DNA from: Halanaerobiaceae bacterium ANBcell28
GTDB lineage: Bacteria > Bacillota > Halanaerobiia > Halanaerobiales > DTU029
DNA: 64,000 nt
Reading direction: 5' to 3'
Assembly (NCBI GenBank): GCA_037623315.1
Contig: JBBJJH010000006.1
Location: 62,001 to 126,000, forward strand
In this document: positions 1 through 8,562 of the stretch, in pieces
Numbering within the stretch: the first letter of the stretch is position 1
Layout: each line of letters opens with the position of its first letter
Translations under genes and position numbers: made by a program
The notes under the pieces: generated by a model
The model's input: the letters and a program-made list of their open reading frames with translations, nothing else
Databases searched by the model: none
What the model was told of the DNA's origin: nothing

Positions 1-1707
1 AATGAAAATTTTAAGATTGAAGGAGCAGGAAATACAAAACAATGGGAATTCGACCCTTTAACAGGGAAAGTTGTGGTTTCAGTATTAGTAAAAATGGATA
101 TACATAATACTGGTGTAAACATAGCTACATTGTATTCACAGAAAGGCAAAAAGTTGCTTGAAATAAATACAGAAGGGGCTTATTTCTATTCATATGATGG
201 AAATAAAAAGTGTAAATTATCTCATTATAACAGTGATGACTGGTATTCTGTTTATATAACTATTAATACAAATACAGATACTTACAGCCTTTATATAGAT
301 GGTGAGAGACAGCTCTGGAATGCTAAATTAATGTTTCAAGCAGACTCACTTTCTTCATTATCTATGGGGAGTGTTGGTGGAATAATATATTCTAAAAGAA
401 TTAATATATACAAAAATCCAATTCAGTCAGTGTCTGATGCTGCTGCAGGTAATGAAATATGGGATGTTAAAGAGCATGGAGTGACAGCAGATGGAAAAAC
501 TGTTGTAACAAAAGAATTACAGGAACTAATTGATAAATGTGCTGATAAAGGTGGAGGGGTAATATATTTACAAGATGGTATATATTTATCCGGAACAATA
601 GAATTAAAAGAAAATATCACTTTTTATATAGAAACAGATGCTGTATTGAAGGGCGTGCTTGATATTGAAGCCTATCCCACACAAGTTAGTAAAGATAATC
701 CCAACTGGAACATGCTAGTACAGGGACCACAGAAATCCCTTATTTATGCCGACGGAAAGAAAAATGTAAAAATAATAGGCGGTGGGACTATAGATGGTAG
801 TGGAGATTTCGAAGGAGAATATGGTTCTGAAAGTTACAGACCTTCTGGGATTTTGCTAGTAGGCTGTGACGATGCTAAAATCTGCGATTTATATGTTATT
901 GATGCCGGGATGTGGACAATTCCAGTAGTGGAATGTGATAATCTGTACATTCGAGATATAAATATGGATTCCTGTTGGTATCCTAATAGAGATGCCATAG
1001 ATATATGTGATTGTTTTGATGTACTGATACAAAACTGTAATTTAAAGTCAGATGATGATACTATTTGCTTTAAAAGTGGAAATGAAAGTGGATGTGATAA
1101 TGTACTTGTAAGAAACTGTATGATAATTAGCACGATGGCAAATGGAATTAAGTTTGGGACCTACAGTTATGGAGGATTTACTAACTGTACTGTTGCAGAT
1201 TGCATTGTAAAAGATACAAGAACCTGCGGTATAAATATTCAATCTGTAGACGGTGGAACAATAAAGAACCTATTTTTTGAGAATATTATAATTGATAATG
1301 TTGAGAGTGCTTTCTTTATCTTAATTGGAGATAAAGGACGTGTTCCTGACTGGGGCGAACATCGTATTGGTTCAATAGAAAATATTAATTTTAAAGATAT
1401 AGAAGTAAATAATCTAAGGAGAAATTATGGATCATATCTGGGAGGCTTTAAAAAGGATGGGTAAGTTTATCCAATTCGAAATATTCATTTTGAAAATGTA
1501 AATACTATATTTCTTGGAGGAGCCAGGGAGATACCAAAGAGACCAGATGAGTTTGGAAAACAATATCCAGAGTCCAATTGTTTTGGAATGCTACCAGCTT
1601 CAGCATATTATATCAGACATGCTGAAAATGTTATTTTTGAGGATTGCAGTACAGAAATAGCATTAGATGATGTAAGAGAAAAACTTATATATGAGGATGA
1701 GCTATAA
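1..1707 (+). pseudogene. GH28 (polygalacturonase-like) gene, 5' end outside window, broken by an in-frame TAA
   Basis: The frame is open from base 1, so the start lies outside the window. The first ~110 visible residues look like a concanavalin/LamG-type beta-sandwich. From about base 460 comes a right-handed beta-helix of the pectinase family, with the GH28-like active-site stretch NRDAIDICDC and the acidic motif SDDDTICFKSG near bases 985-1080. The frame stops at TAA 1462-1464, but the same frame continues as VYPIRNIHFENV and further beta-helix sequence up to TAA 1705-1707, exactly where the next gene starts. The break is therefore a single nonsense codon, or a sequencing error, not a natural C-terminus. 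If functional it would cleave galacturonan-type pectin outside the cell. The enzyme class is inferred from fold and motifs; the exact substrate is unknown. Confidence 0.8.
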
Positions 1708-2521
1708 TGGTTAAATCTTATGAGATAGATTCAAATGTAGAAATACCTTTTCATAACAATGTAAGTTATTGTATCGGAACAGGGCGTATGGGATTGGCAT
1801 TACACAAAGAATATCAGGACCAACTTAAGTTTGTTCAGGATGAAATTGGATTTTCTCATATTCGTGGACATGGATTGTTCTGTGATGATATGGTGATTTA
1901 CAATGAGTATGAAAATACAAACTTGGTGAAGATAATGAGTCTTATTCTTACTGGACTTTTGGTGATGTGTTTGAAGAACAGGGGGTTCCTTATACACCTT
2001 TCCATGGTGGGTTTGGACTTGTAGCAAATGGTCTGATACCTAAACCGACATTTTGGACCTTTAAGTTCTTTAAGGAGCTGCAGGGTAAATGTGTTTTTAA
2101 AAATGAAGAGATGGTTGTTGTACAAAAACAAGATGGTGGATACTGTGGAGTTGCCTGGAATCTTAACTATGAAAATTCAGATGAAACTCTTCAAATTAAA
2201 TGTGAGTTTCCAACAGAAAATAAGGAATATAGTCTAATTAAAAAAACTGTAGATGAAAGCTGCTGTAATCCATTAAAAGTCTGGCATGATCTCGGAGAAC
2301 CGTCAAATCCTGTAGAAACTCAGTTAGAACTTTTAAGAGATTCTGCAAAACCGTTAATATCTACAGATAGGTTAAAAAGTATTAATGGTAGTTTGTCTAT
2401 TTCTATAGAATTAAAACGAAATGCAGTACTTTATTTTGAATTATGTGAAGCTGAAATCTTAAGTGATAGAGGCTATGACTATCATAAAGTTATGAGTTTA
2501 TTGAAGATAAATGATGAATAA
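1707..2521 (+). pseudogene. GH39 beta-xylosidase remnant with large internal deletion and frameshift
   Basis: The ATG at 1707 overlaps the stop of the upstream gene. The first ~70 codons match the GH39 beta-xylosidase N-terminus (SYCIGTGRMGLAL, IRGHGLFCDD). After about 1922 the +1 frame reads LGEDNESYSYWTFGDVFEEQ and then HGGFGLVANGLIPKPTFWTF, which in the family lies some 250 residues further on, and continues to the normal C-terminus at 2521. The missing part holds both catalytic glutamates (the NEPN acid/base motif and the nucleophile). The remnant cannot be an active xylosidase. It shows that the locus once degraded xylo-oligosaccharides. The deletion and frame change are read from the sequence; the residue count is from memory of family members. 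Confidence 0.85.
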
Positions 2522-2523
2522 AC

Positions 2524-2560
2524 CTTAGCAGAGGTGGTCTAAAAAGTGGAAAATAATAAT
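2524..2560 (+). repeat. 37-bp direct repeat, left copy (duplicated araC start region)
   Basis: These 37 bases are identical to 5852-5888. They contain the ribosome binding site (GAGGTGG), the GTG start and the first codons of the AraC-family gene. In this copy the reading frame ends at once (M-E-N-N-N-stop), so it is a broken duplicate. The two copies bracket the isomerase/oxidoreductase/mannonate dehydratase cassette. Confidence 0.9.
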
Positions 2561-2606
2561 TAAATTATCATATTAAAGGGAATTATTAAGATAGGGAGGA
2601 AAGGAT

Positions 2607-3497
2607 ATGTATTTTACTGGTTTTGCTGATGAAGTAAGCGGAAATATTATCAAACAGATAGAAGTAACAAAGAAATTAGGATGGAAAAACATTGAAGCTA
2701 GAAGTATTGATGGGGTAAATATTACTGATATTTCAGATGAGAAGTTTGACGAGGTCTATCATAAGTTGCAGGAATCAAATATTGAAATTAATTGTTTCGG
2801 TAGTGCTGTAGCAAATTGGGGTAAAAAACCAGGTAGTGAAGAAGACTTTAAAAAGAGTATTGAGGAACTAAAAAGAGCTATACCACGGATGAAGAAATTG
2901 GGTACAAAGATGATCAGGGGCATGAGCTTTAGTATTCCAGAGGAAGATAGTCCAGAACTTGAGAATAAGATTATTGAAAAACTGAAGGCTTTAGTAGCTT
3001 TATGTGAAGATGCTGGAATAATCTATCTACATGAAAATTGTATGAATTACTATTCTCAATCTTATCAACATATGGATAAATTACTTACGATAATAGACTC
3101 TTCATATTTTAAAGTTGTATTTGATACAGGTAATCCTGTATTCTCTGACAATCGAATGGGCCCAACTCCTTATAATAAACAGAGTAGTTGGGAAGCATAT
3201 CAACACCTAAAGGATAAGATAGAATATATTCATATAAAAGATGGAATATTTCTGAAAGATGAAGAAAAGACAAGATTTACCTTTCCTGCTGAAGGAGATG
3301 GATATGTTAGAGAAGTTTTAAAGGACATGTTGTCAAACGGATATGATGGTGGTATTTCTATTGAGCCACACATGGGGAGTGTCTATCATGAAAAAGCAGA
3401 CAAAACACAAACTCCCGATGAATATAAATACAATGTTTATCTTGAATATGGTAAACGTATCATGAAATTAGTTGAAGAAATTAAGGCAGAGATATAA
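2607..3497 (+). CDS. Sugar phosphate isomerase/epimerase, TIM barrel
   Basis: A 296-residue protein of the AP-endonuclease-2/xylose-isomerase-like TIM barrel superfamily. It opens with YFTGFADEVS on beta strand 1 and keeps the scattered acidic and histidine metal ligands expected for the fold: HENCMNYY near residue 138, DTGNPVF near 173, EYIHIKDG near 208 and SIEPHMG near 252. It is preceded by a strong ribosome binding site (GGAGGAAAGG). It lies directly upstream of a Gfo/Idh/MocA oxidoreductase and mannonate dehydratase, so a role in interconverting a uronic acid or ketose intermediate is likely. The sequence does not define the substrate. The protein is probably cytoplasmic; no signal peptide is visible. 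Confidence 0.8.
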   Translation: MYFTGFADEVSGNIIKQIEVTKKLGWKNIEARSIDGVNITDISDEKFDEVYHKLQESNIEINCFGSAVANWGKKPGSEEDFKKSIEELKRAIPRMKKLGTKMIRGMSFSIPEEDSPELENKIIEKLKALVALCEDAGIIYLHENCMNYYSQSYQHMDKLLTIIDSSYFKVVFDTGNPVFSDNRMGPTPYNKQSSWEAYQHLKDKIEYIHIKDGIFLKDEEKTRFTFPAEGDGYVREVLKDMLSNGYDGGISIEPHMGSVYHEKADKTQTPDEYKYNVYLEYGKRIMKLVEEIKAEI

Positions 3498-3542
3498 AGG
3501 TTTGAAATGTATTAACGAAATTTAAATGAGGAGGAATGAAAA

Positions 3543-4703
3543 ATGGATAAGGTAAAGATAGGAATAATTGGTATAGGAAATATGGGTAGTAGTCATGCCA
3601 AAAATATACTTGCTGGAAAAGTTGCTGGTGGGGAGTTGCATGCCGTTTGTGACATTAATCCTGCTAGACTAGAGTGGGCAAAAAATGAATTGGGCAATAA
3701 TGTAAAAAGTTATGATAATCATGATGCCTTTTTTGCTGATAATCAACTAGATGCAGTCATTATTGCAACTCCTCATTATGATCACCCATCATTAGCGATA
3801 AGAGCTTTTGAAAATGATCTGCATGTATTGGTGGAAAAGCCAGCTGGTGTATATACTAAGCAGGTTCGAAAAATGAATGAGGCAGCAGAAAAAAGTGATA
3901 AGGTTTTCTGTATAATGTACAATCAACGTACTAATCCTCTTTTTCAAAAGCTCAAAGATCTGATAGAATCAGGAGAACTTGGTGAAATCAAAAGGACAAA
4001 CTGGATCATTACAAATTGGTACCGACCTCAAAGCTATTTTGATTCAGGTGGTTGGAGAGCAACATGGGAAGGTGAGGGTGGTGGAACTTTGCTTAATCAA
4101 AATCCTCATAATCTTGATCTCTGGCAGTGGACATGTGGAATGCCAGTGCGTGTTCGTGCTTTTTGCCATTTTGGAAAATATCACGATATTGAAGTTGAAG
4201 ATGATGTTACAGCATATGTTGAGTATGAGAATGGAGCAACAGGTGTTTATATAACTTCTACTGCTGATGCACCTGGAACTAATCGACTGGAGGTTACAGG
4301 GGATAGGGGCAAGATAGTAATAGAAGATAATAAATTAACTTTCTGGCGCTTACGTACTTCTGAAAGAGAATTTAATAAGAATTTTACTGGTGGCTTTGGT
4401 CAGCCTGAAAGCTGGAAATGTGATGTGCCTGTTCAAGGTAAGGAAACTGCTCATCTTGGTATTATGAATGACTGGGTTGATTCTATTTTGAATGGTACTG
4501 AGCTACTTGCACCTGGAGTTGAGGGAATTAAGGGTTTAATGATTTCTAATGCTATGTATCTTTCTAGCTGGAATGATGATTGGGTTGAGTTGCCTATTGA
4601 TGAAGACTTATTCTATGAAAAACTTCAGGAAAGAATTAAAAACTCCAAGTTTGAAAAGAAGTTTGCTGGCAATAAGACTCTTGATGTATCAGGGACTTAT
4701 TAA
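3543..4703 (+). CDS. Gfo/Idh/MocA-family NAD(P)-dependent oxidoreductase
   Basis: A 386-residue protein with an N-terminal Rossmann fold (GIIGIGNMGSSHA, residues 7-19) and the family lysine motif EKPAGVY near residue 99. The C-terminal half is the alpha/beta substrate domain, with the tyrosine- and histidine-rich NQNPHNLDLWQW stretch near 184. Members oxidise or reduce hydroxyls of sugars, inositols or uronic acids with NAD(P). It follows the sugar isomerase by 45 bp with its own AGGAGG site and is followed by mannonate dehydratase, so it probably handles a uronate, possibly a fructuronate/mannonate-type or 4-O-methylglucuronate-derived substrate. That is inference. Confidence 0.85.
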   Translation: MDKVKIGIIGIGNMGSSHAKNILAGKVAGGELHAVCDINPARLEWAKNELGNNVKSYDNHDAFFADNQLDAVIIATPHYDHPSLAIRAFENDLHVLVEKPAGVYTKQVRKMNEAAEKSDKVFCIMYNQRTNPLFQKLKDLIESGELGEIKRTNWIITNWYRPQSYFDSGGWRATWEGEGGGTLLNQNPHNLDLWQWTCGMPVRVRAFCHFGKYHDIEVEDDVTAYVEYENGATGVYITSTADAPGTNRLEVTGDRGKIVIEDNKLTFWRLRTSEREFNKNFTGGFGQPESWKCDVPVQGKETAHLGIMNDWVDSILNGTELLAPGVEGIKGLMISNAMYLSSWNDDWVELPIDEDLFYEKLQERIKNSKFEKKFAGNKTLDVSGTY

Positions 4704-4762
4704 GATATGGTATTTGCTTTATCTAATAATTTAATTTATCTATTTTTAAGTTCATGTTTAAC

Positions 4763-4781
4763 TAATCACTATTAGTGATTA
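4763..4781. promoter_or_regulatory. Palindrome upstream of mannonate dehydratase (possible operator)
   Basis: TAATCACT-ATT-AGTGATTA is a perfect 8-bp inverted repeat with a 3-bp spacer, about 35 bp before the uxuA start. No T-run follows, so a terminator is unlikely. Its symmetry and position suit a dimeric repressor such as a GntR or LacI type, but no such regulator is encoded nearby. Confidence 0.45.
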
Positions 4782-4815
4782 AACTTAACTGATAGTGAAA
4801 GGATGTGGAAAATTT

Positions 4816-5856
4816 ATGAAAATGACTTTTAGATGGTATGGCGATGATGATTCAGTAAGCCTTGAGCAAATAAAACAAATACCAGGTATGCATGGAATTG
4901 TTTCGGCAATTTATGATATCCCTGTGGGAGAAACATGGCCCATTGGGAGGATTAATAAGCTTAAGGAAACTGTTGAAGGAAATGGACTTGAGCTAACTGT
5001 TATTGAGAGTGTACCAGTACATGAAGATATAAAATTGGGACTTGATAGTAAAGACATGTATATAGCAAATTATCAACAAACTTTGAGGAATCTAGGAAAA
5101 GCTGGTATAAAAGTGGTTTGCTATAACTTCATGCCTGTTTTTGATTGGACAAGATCAGAACTGGAATATGAATTGCCTGATGGATCAAATGCATTAATAT
5201 ATACTGAAGAAAATGTCCAGAAGATAGATCCTCTTAGTGGTGAACTTGAGCTTCCTGGTTGGGATAGCAGTTACACTAAAGATGACTTAAATGATTTAAT
5301 GGAAAAGTATCATGACTTAGATGAAGAAAAGCTATGGGAAAACCTAAAATATTTTCTGGAAAAAGTTATACCTGTAGCTGAAGAGTTTGATATTAAGATG
5401 GCAATTCATCCCGATGATCCACCCTGGTCTATTTTTGGTTTGCCCAGGATAATAACTAATAAAGAAAACTTGGAGAGGCTTTTAAATCTATACGATAGTC
5501 CAAATAATGGACTTGCTCTTTGTACTGGATCTCTTGGTGTAAATCCAGATAATGATATTCCTAAATTAGTTAGATATTTTGGAGCTAAAGAACGTATCCA
5601 TTTCGCTCATATTAGGAATATAAAAATAACTGGAGAAAAGAGTTTCGAAGAAAGCGCTCATTTAAGTTCTGCTGGTTCATTAGATATATTTGAAATATTA
5701 AAGGCATATCATGAAGTTGGTTTTGATGGCCCTCTAAGACCAGATCATGGTAGAATGATTTGGGGTGAAGAAGGGCGTCCTGGTTATGGACTTTATGATA
5801 GAGCATTAGGTGCTACATATTTGAATGGCATTTGGGAGGCGTTGAATAAATCTTAG
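4816..5856 (+). CDS. uxuA: Mannonate dehydratase
   Basis: Removes water from D-mannonate to give 2-keto-3-deoxygluconate (EC 4.2.1.8), the step after fructuronate reduction in glucuronate use. The protein has 346 residues from the ATG at 4816, which gives the usual MKMTFRWYG start; a GTG 21 bp earlier overlaps the ribosome binding site AAAGGATG and is less likely. Family motifs are clear: [29 protein letters not shown] and [11 protein letters not shown], including the histidine, cysteine and aspartate metal ligands. It probably acts in the cytoplasm on glucuronic acid released from glucuronoxylan, fitting the glycoside hydrolases around it. A palindrome sits just upstream. Confidence 0.93.
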   Translation: MKMTFRWYGDDDSVSLEQIKQIPGMHGIVSAIYDIPVGETWPIGRINKLKETVEGNGLELTVIESVPVHEDIKLGLDSKDMYIANYQQTLRNLGKAGIKVVCYNFMPVFDWTRSELEYELPDGSNALIYTEENVQKIDPLSGELELPGWDSSYTKDDLNDLMEKYHDLDEEKLWENLKYFLEKVIPVAEEFDIKMAIHPDDPPWSIFGLPRIITNKENLERLLNLYDSPNNGLALCTGSLGVNPDNDIPKLVRYFGAKERIHFAHIRNIKITGEKSFEESAHLSSAGSLDIFEILKAYHEVGFDGPLRPDHGRMIWGEEGRPGYGLYDRALGATYLNGIWEALNKS

Positions 5857-5888
5857 CAGAGGTGGTCTAAAAAGTGGAAAATAATAAT
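5852..5888 (+). repeat. 37-bp direct repeat, right copy (start region of araC gene)
   Basis: Identical to 2524-2560. This copy is the working one: it covers the ribosome binding site, the GTG start at 5874 and the first five codons of the AraC-type regulator. Confidence 0.9.
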
Positions 5889-6737
5889 AGCAGATTTGAT
5901 CCTTTGGAAAAAGAAATCCATGGAACACACTTAAAAGAGGTACCTTATGAAATGGTACCTTATCATAGACATAATGGATATGAAATATATTTATTCTTAA
6001 AAGGTAATATTCTCTATTATATAGAAGATCACTGTTATAACTTAGAGAAAGGTGATCTAGTGATATTAAACAAAAAGGAAATGCATAGAGCAGTTCCTCT
6101 GGATAAGAACCTCTATGAGCGTATTTCTATATATATATCTGAAACTTATATTAATAAATTATCTAGTGAAAGAACAAATTTAGCTACATGTTTTAATATG
6201 AGGAATGCTGGTGAAAATAATTTGATAAGACTATCGCCTGCTGAATGTCTGGATTTTGTTAAATTAGCTGATTGTTTAATTGAAGCTGAAAAAGAAAATA
6301 GATTTGGTGATGATATATTGATTAGGTCATGTGTAGAACAATTACTCTTATTAACTAACAAGGCATATATAAAATCTAATCAAATCTCAAAATCTAATTA
6401 TATTTCAAATAATGTTATGCCAGATTTAGTCAAAAATGTAATGAAATATATTGAAGAAAACATACAGGATGATATCAGATTAGATGATATCAGTGAAAAG
6501 TTTTATTTGAGTGGTACACATATAAGTAGAAAGTTTAAGAAACATACAGGTTTGACAATAAGGTCATACATTGTAGAACGTAGAGTGGCTCATGCAGAGG
6601 AATTGTTAACTTCAGGAAAGAGTGTATCCGAAGCAGCTTGCCTGTCTGGTTTTAATAATTATTCTAATTTCATCAGAACATTTCGTAAAGTTGCAGGAAT
6701 AACACCAGGACAATATGCTAAAGAGCATAATAGATAA
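5874..6737 (+). CDS. AraC-family transcriptional regulator
   Basis: A 287-residue protein with an N-terminal cupin sensor domain (HRHNGYEIYLFLKG near residue 25) and two C-terminal helix-turn-helix units (residues ~185-285), closing with the AraC signature GFNNYSNFIRTFRKVAG and TPGQYAKEH. It starts at GTG 5874 after the GAGGTGG site that lies in the 37-bp direct repeat. It starts 17 bp after mannonate dehydratase, on the same strand, and probably activates the local hemicellulose/uronate genes on sensing a sugar. The target is inferred from position. The 5' end of this gene is duplicated upstream at 2524-2560. Confidence 0.9.
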   Translation: MENNNSRFDPLEKEIHGTHLKEVPYEMVPYHRHNGYEIYLFLKGNILYYIEDHCYNLEKGDLVILNKKEMHRAVPLDKNLYERISIYISETYINKLSSERTNLATCFNMRNAGENNLIRLSPAECLDFVKLADCLIEAEKENRFGDDILIRSCVEQLLLLTNKAYIKSNQISKSNYISNNVMPDLVKNVMKYIEENIQDDIRLDDISEKFYLSGTHISRKFKKHTGLTIRSYIVERRVAHAEELLTSGKSVSEAACLSGFNNYSNFIRTFRKVAGITPGQYAKEHNR

Positions 6738-6839
6738 TAATTTTATATAAAGATATAGGCAGATATATTAGGATAAAATTTTTCTTCATTAAATTTTAAG
6801 ATAAAGGAATTCACAACTGTTCTATCTGACATCTAGGCC

Positions 6840-8247
6840 TACTGGCTGGAGCCGTTCCTGGGTTATTAACCTCTGGGCCAGATTACAGGATGGAGAATCT
6901 GCCTATGAAAATATTATGTTGTTGTTAAGGAAGTCTACACATAAAAACTTATTTGGCAAATACCCAAGATATCAAATTGATGGTAATTTTGCTTGTACAG
7001 CTGGCATTGCTGAGATGTTACTGCAAAGTCACGAAGATGGAATCCATCTGTTACCAGCTATACCAGCAGCCTGGACTACGGGTTATGTTAAAGGACTGCG
7101 GGCTAGAGGTGGATTTGAAGTTGATATTGAGTGGGAAGACGGAGAACTTAAAGAAGCCAGTATTAAATCTCATTCTGAAAATTTATTAGTATCTTTACTA
7201 GTATTTACTAACAATATTTTGGCTGATGAGGTAATTGATGAAAGAGAGATACCCTCTTTATATGAGGTGTTTAGTGAATATTTTACTATAGGAGCAGGAG
7301 TTCATCCTGGCAGAATAGATTCCAAAAAAGATTTAATTCTAAAGCATTTTAACAGCCTTACTGCTACAAATCAGATGAAACCAGATGCCTTACAATCTCG
7401 GGAAGGAGATTTTAATTTTGGGAGCGCTGATTATATTGTGGATTTTGCGGTAGAAAATGATATGAAAGTAAGAGGACATACTCTTGTCTGGCATAATCAG
7501 ACACCTAGCTGGTTTTTTGAAGATGAAAATGGAAATAGAATAGATCAAAAAGAAGAAATTACTGAAGAAGAACGTCAAATGGTTATTGGTAGGATGGAAA
7601 ATCATATTAATGAAGTTGTTGGAAAATATAAAGGAATAGTTTATGCTTGGGATGTTGTTAATGAGGCTATTGATGGCGGAACATATAGAGACAGTCCCTG
7701 GTTAACTATTATTGGTGAAGAATATATTGCTAAAGCTTTTGAATTTGCTCATGCAGCAGACCCGGATGCAAAATTATTTTATAATGATTATAATGCAACC
7801 GACCCAGGAAAAAGAGATACAATCATTGAAATGTTAGAAAGCTTAATAGAAGATGGAGTTCCAATTCATGGAATGGGCTTGCAAGGTCATTGGAATATTC
7901 ATGGACCTTCAATTTTTCGTATCAGAACTGCGATTGATATGTATTCTTCTCTTGGATTAGAAATTCAGATTACCGAACTTGATATTTCTATGTTTGAATG
8001 GGGAGATAACAGGAAGTTAGAAGAACCTACTCGGCGCATGTTAAATATGCAGAGAGATAGGTATAAAGAAATTTTTGAATTGTTTAGAGAATATAGTAGT
8101 GTTATTACAAATGTAACCTTCTGGGGTGTTGCAGATACTTCTACATGGTTAGATAACTTCCCTGTAGAGGGAAGAAAGGAATGGCCATTCTTATTTGATG
8201 TAAATGGTGAACCCAAAGATTCGTTTTGGGAAGTTATCGATTTTTAA
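6840..8247 (+). CDS. GH10 endo-1,4-beta-xylanase fused to a C-terminal fragment of a GH95 enzyme
   Basis: Coordinates cover the homologous region; the first ATG is 6916, giving 443 residues. Bases ~6840-7180 encode the tail of a GH95 alpha-L-fucosidase/galactosidase ([48 protein letters not shown]). The frame then runs on into a full GH10 barrel (residues ~112-443 from ATG 6916) with acid/base Glu250 in DVVNEA and nucleophile Glu354 in QITELD. The GH10 part has no signal peptide and resembles intracellular xylanases. No good ribosome binding site precedes 6916, and the natural GH10 start seems lost; TTG 7219 is possible but also lacks a site. Expression is therefore doubtful despite an intact catalytic domain. 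Confidence 0.8.
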
Positions 8248-8285
8248 ACTATATTTGAAATATTCTTTAAAGGTGAATATATAAT

Positions 8286-8328
8286 CAGCCAGGTTCCCAT
8301 ACAGATTAACTGGCTGTACTAATTTTTT
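8286..8328 (+). terminator. Hairpin terminator after the GH10 gene
   Basis: CAGCCAG (8286-8292) pairs perfectly with CTGGCTG (8310-8316), and a run of six T follows at 8323-8328. It lies 39 bp after the GH10 stop codon. Confidence 0.55.
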
Positions 8329-8380
8329 ATCTACTATGGTACCAGTAAATCTTTCAGTAAGTAAATAAGTTTTTTCAATG

Positions 8381-8418
8381 AGGTAGCCTTTCTTCCGGAG
8401 TCACTGGCTGCTTTTTTT
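8381..8418 (+). terminator. Second hairpin terminator candidate
   Basis: GTAGCC near 8383 pairs with GGCTGC at 8406 (one G-T pair), followed by seven T. The 8248-8562 gap otherwise holds a GC-richer stretch at 8500-8530 that I could not identify. Confidence 0.45.
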
Positions 8419-8562
8419 ATGCCTTATTATGACCAGTAAATCCTCCAAAAAGCCTGTAAGCATTCTTTGCAGTACCCTCCAATCCTTCCTCCCCGAGTAA
8501 GGCATTCCGGGTACCACCCCCAAGGGGTTCTGCGTGCAGAATATTATGTGCCATTCTTATCA

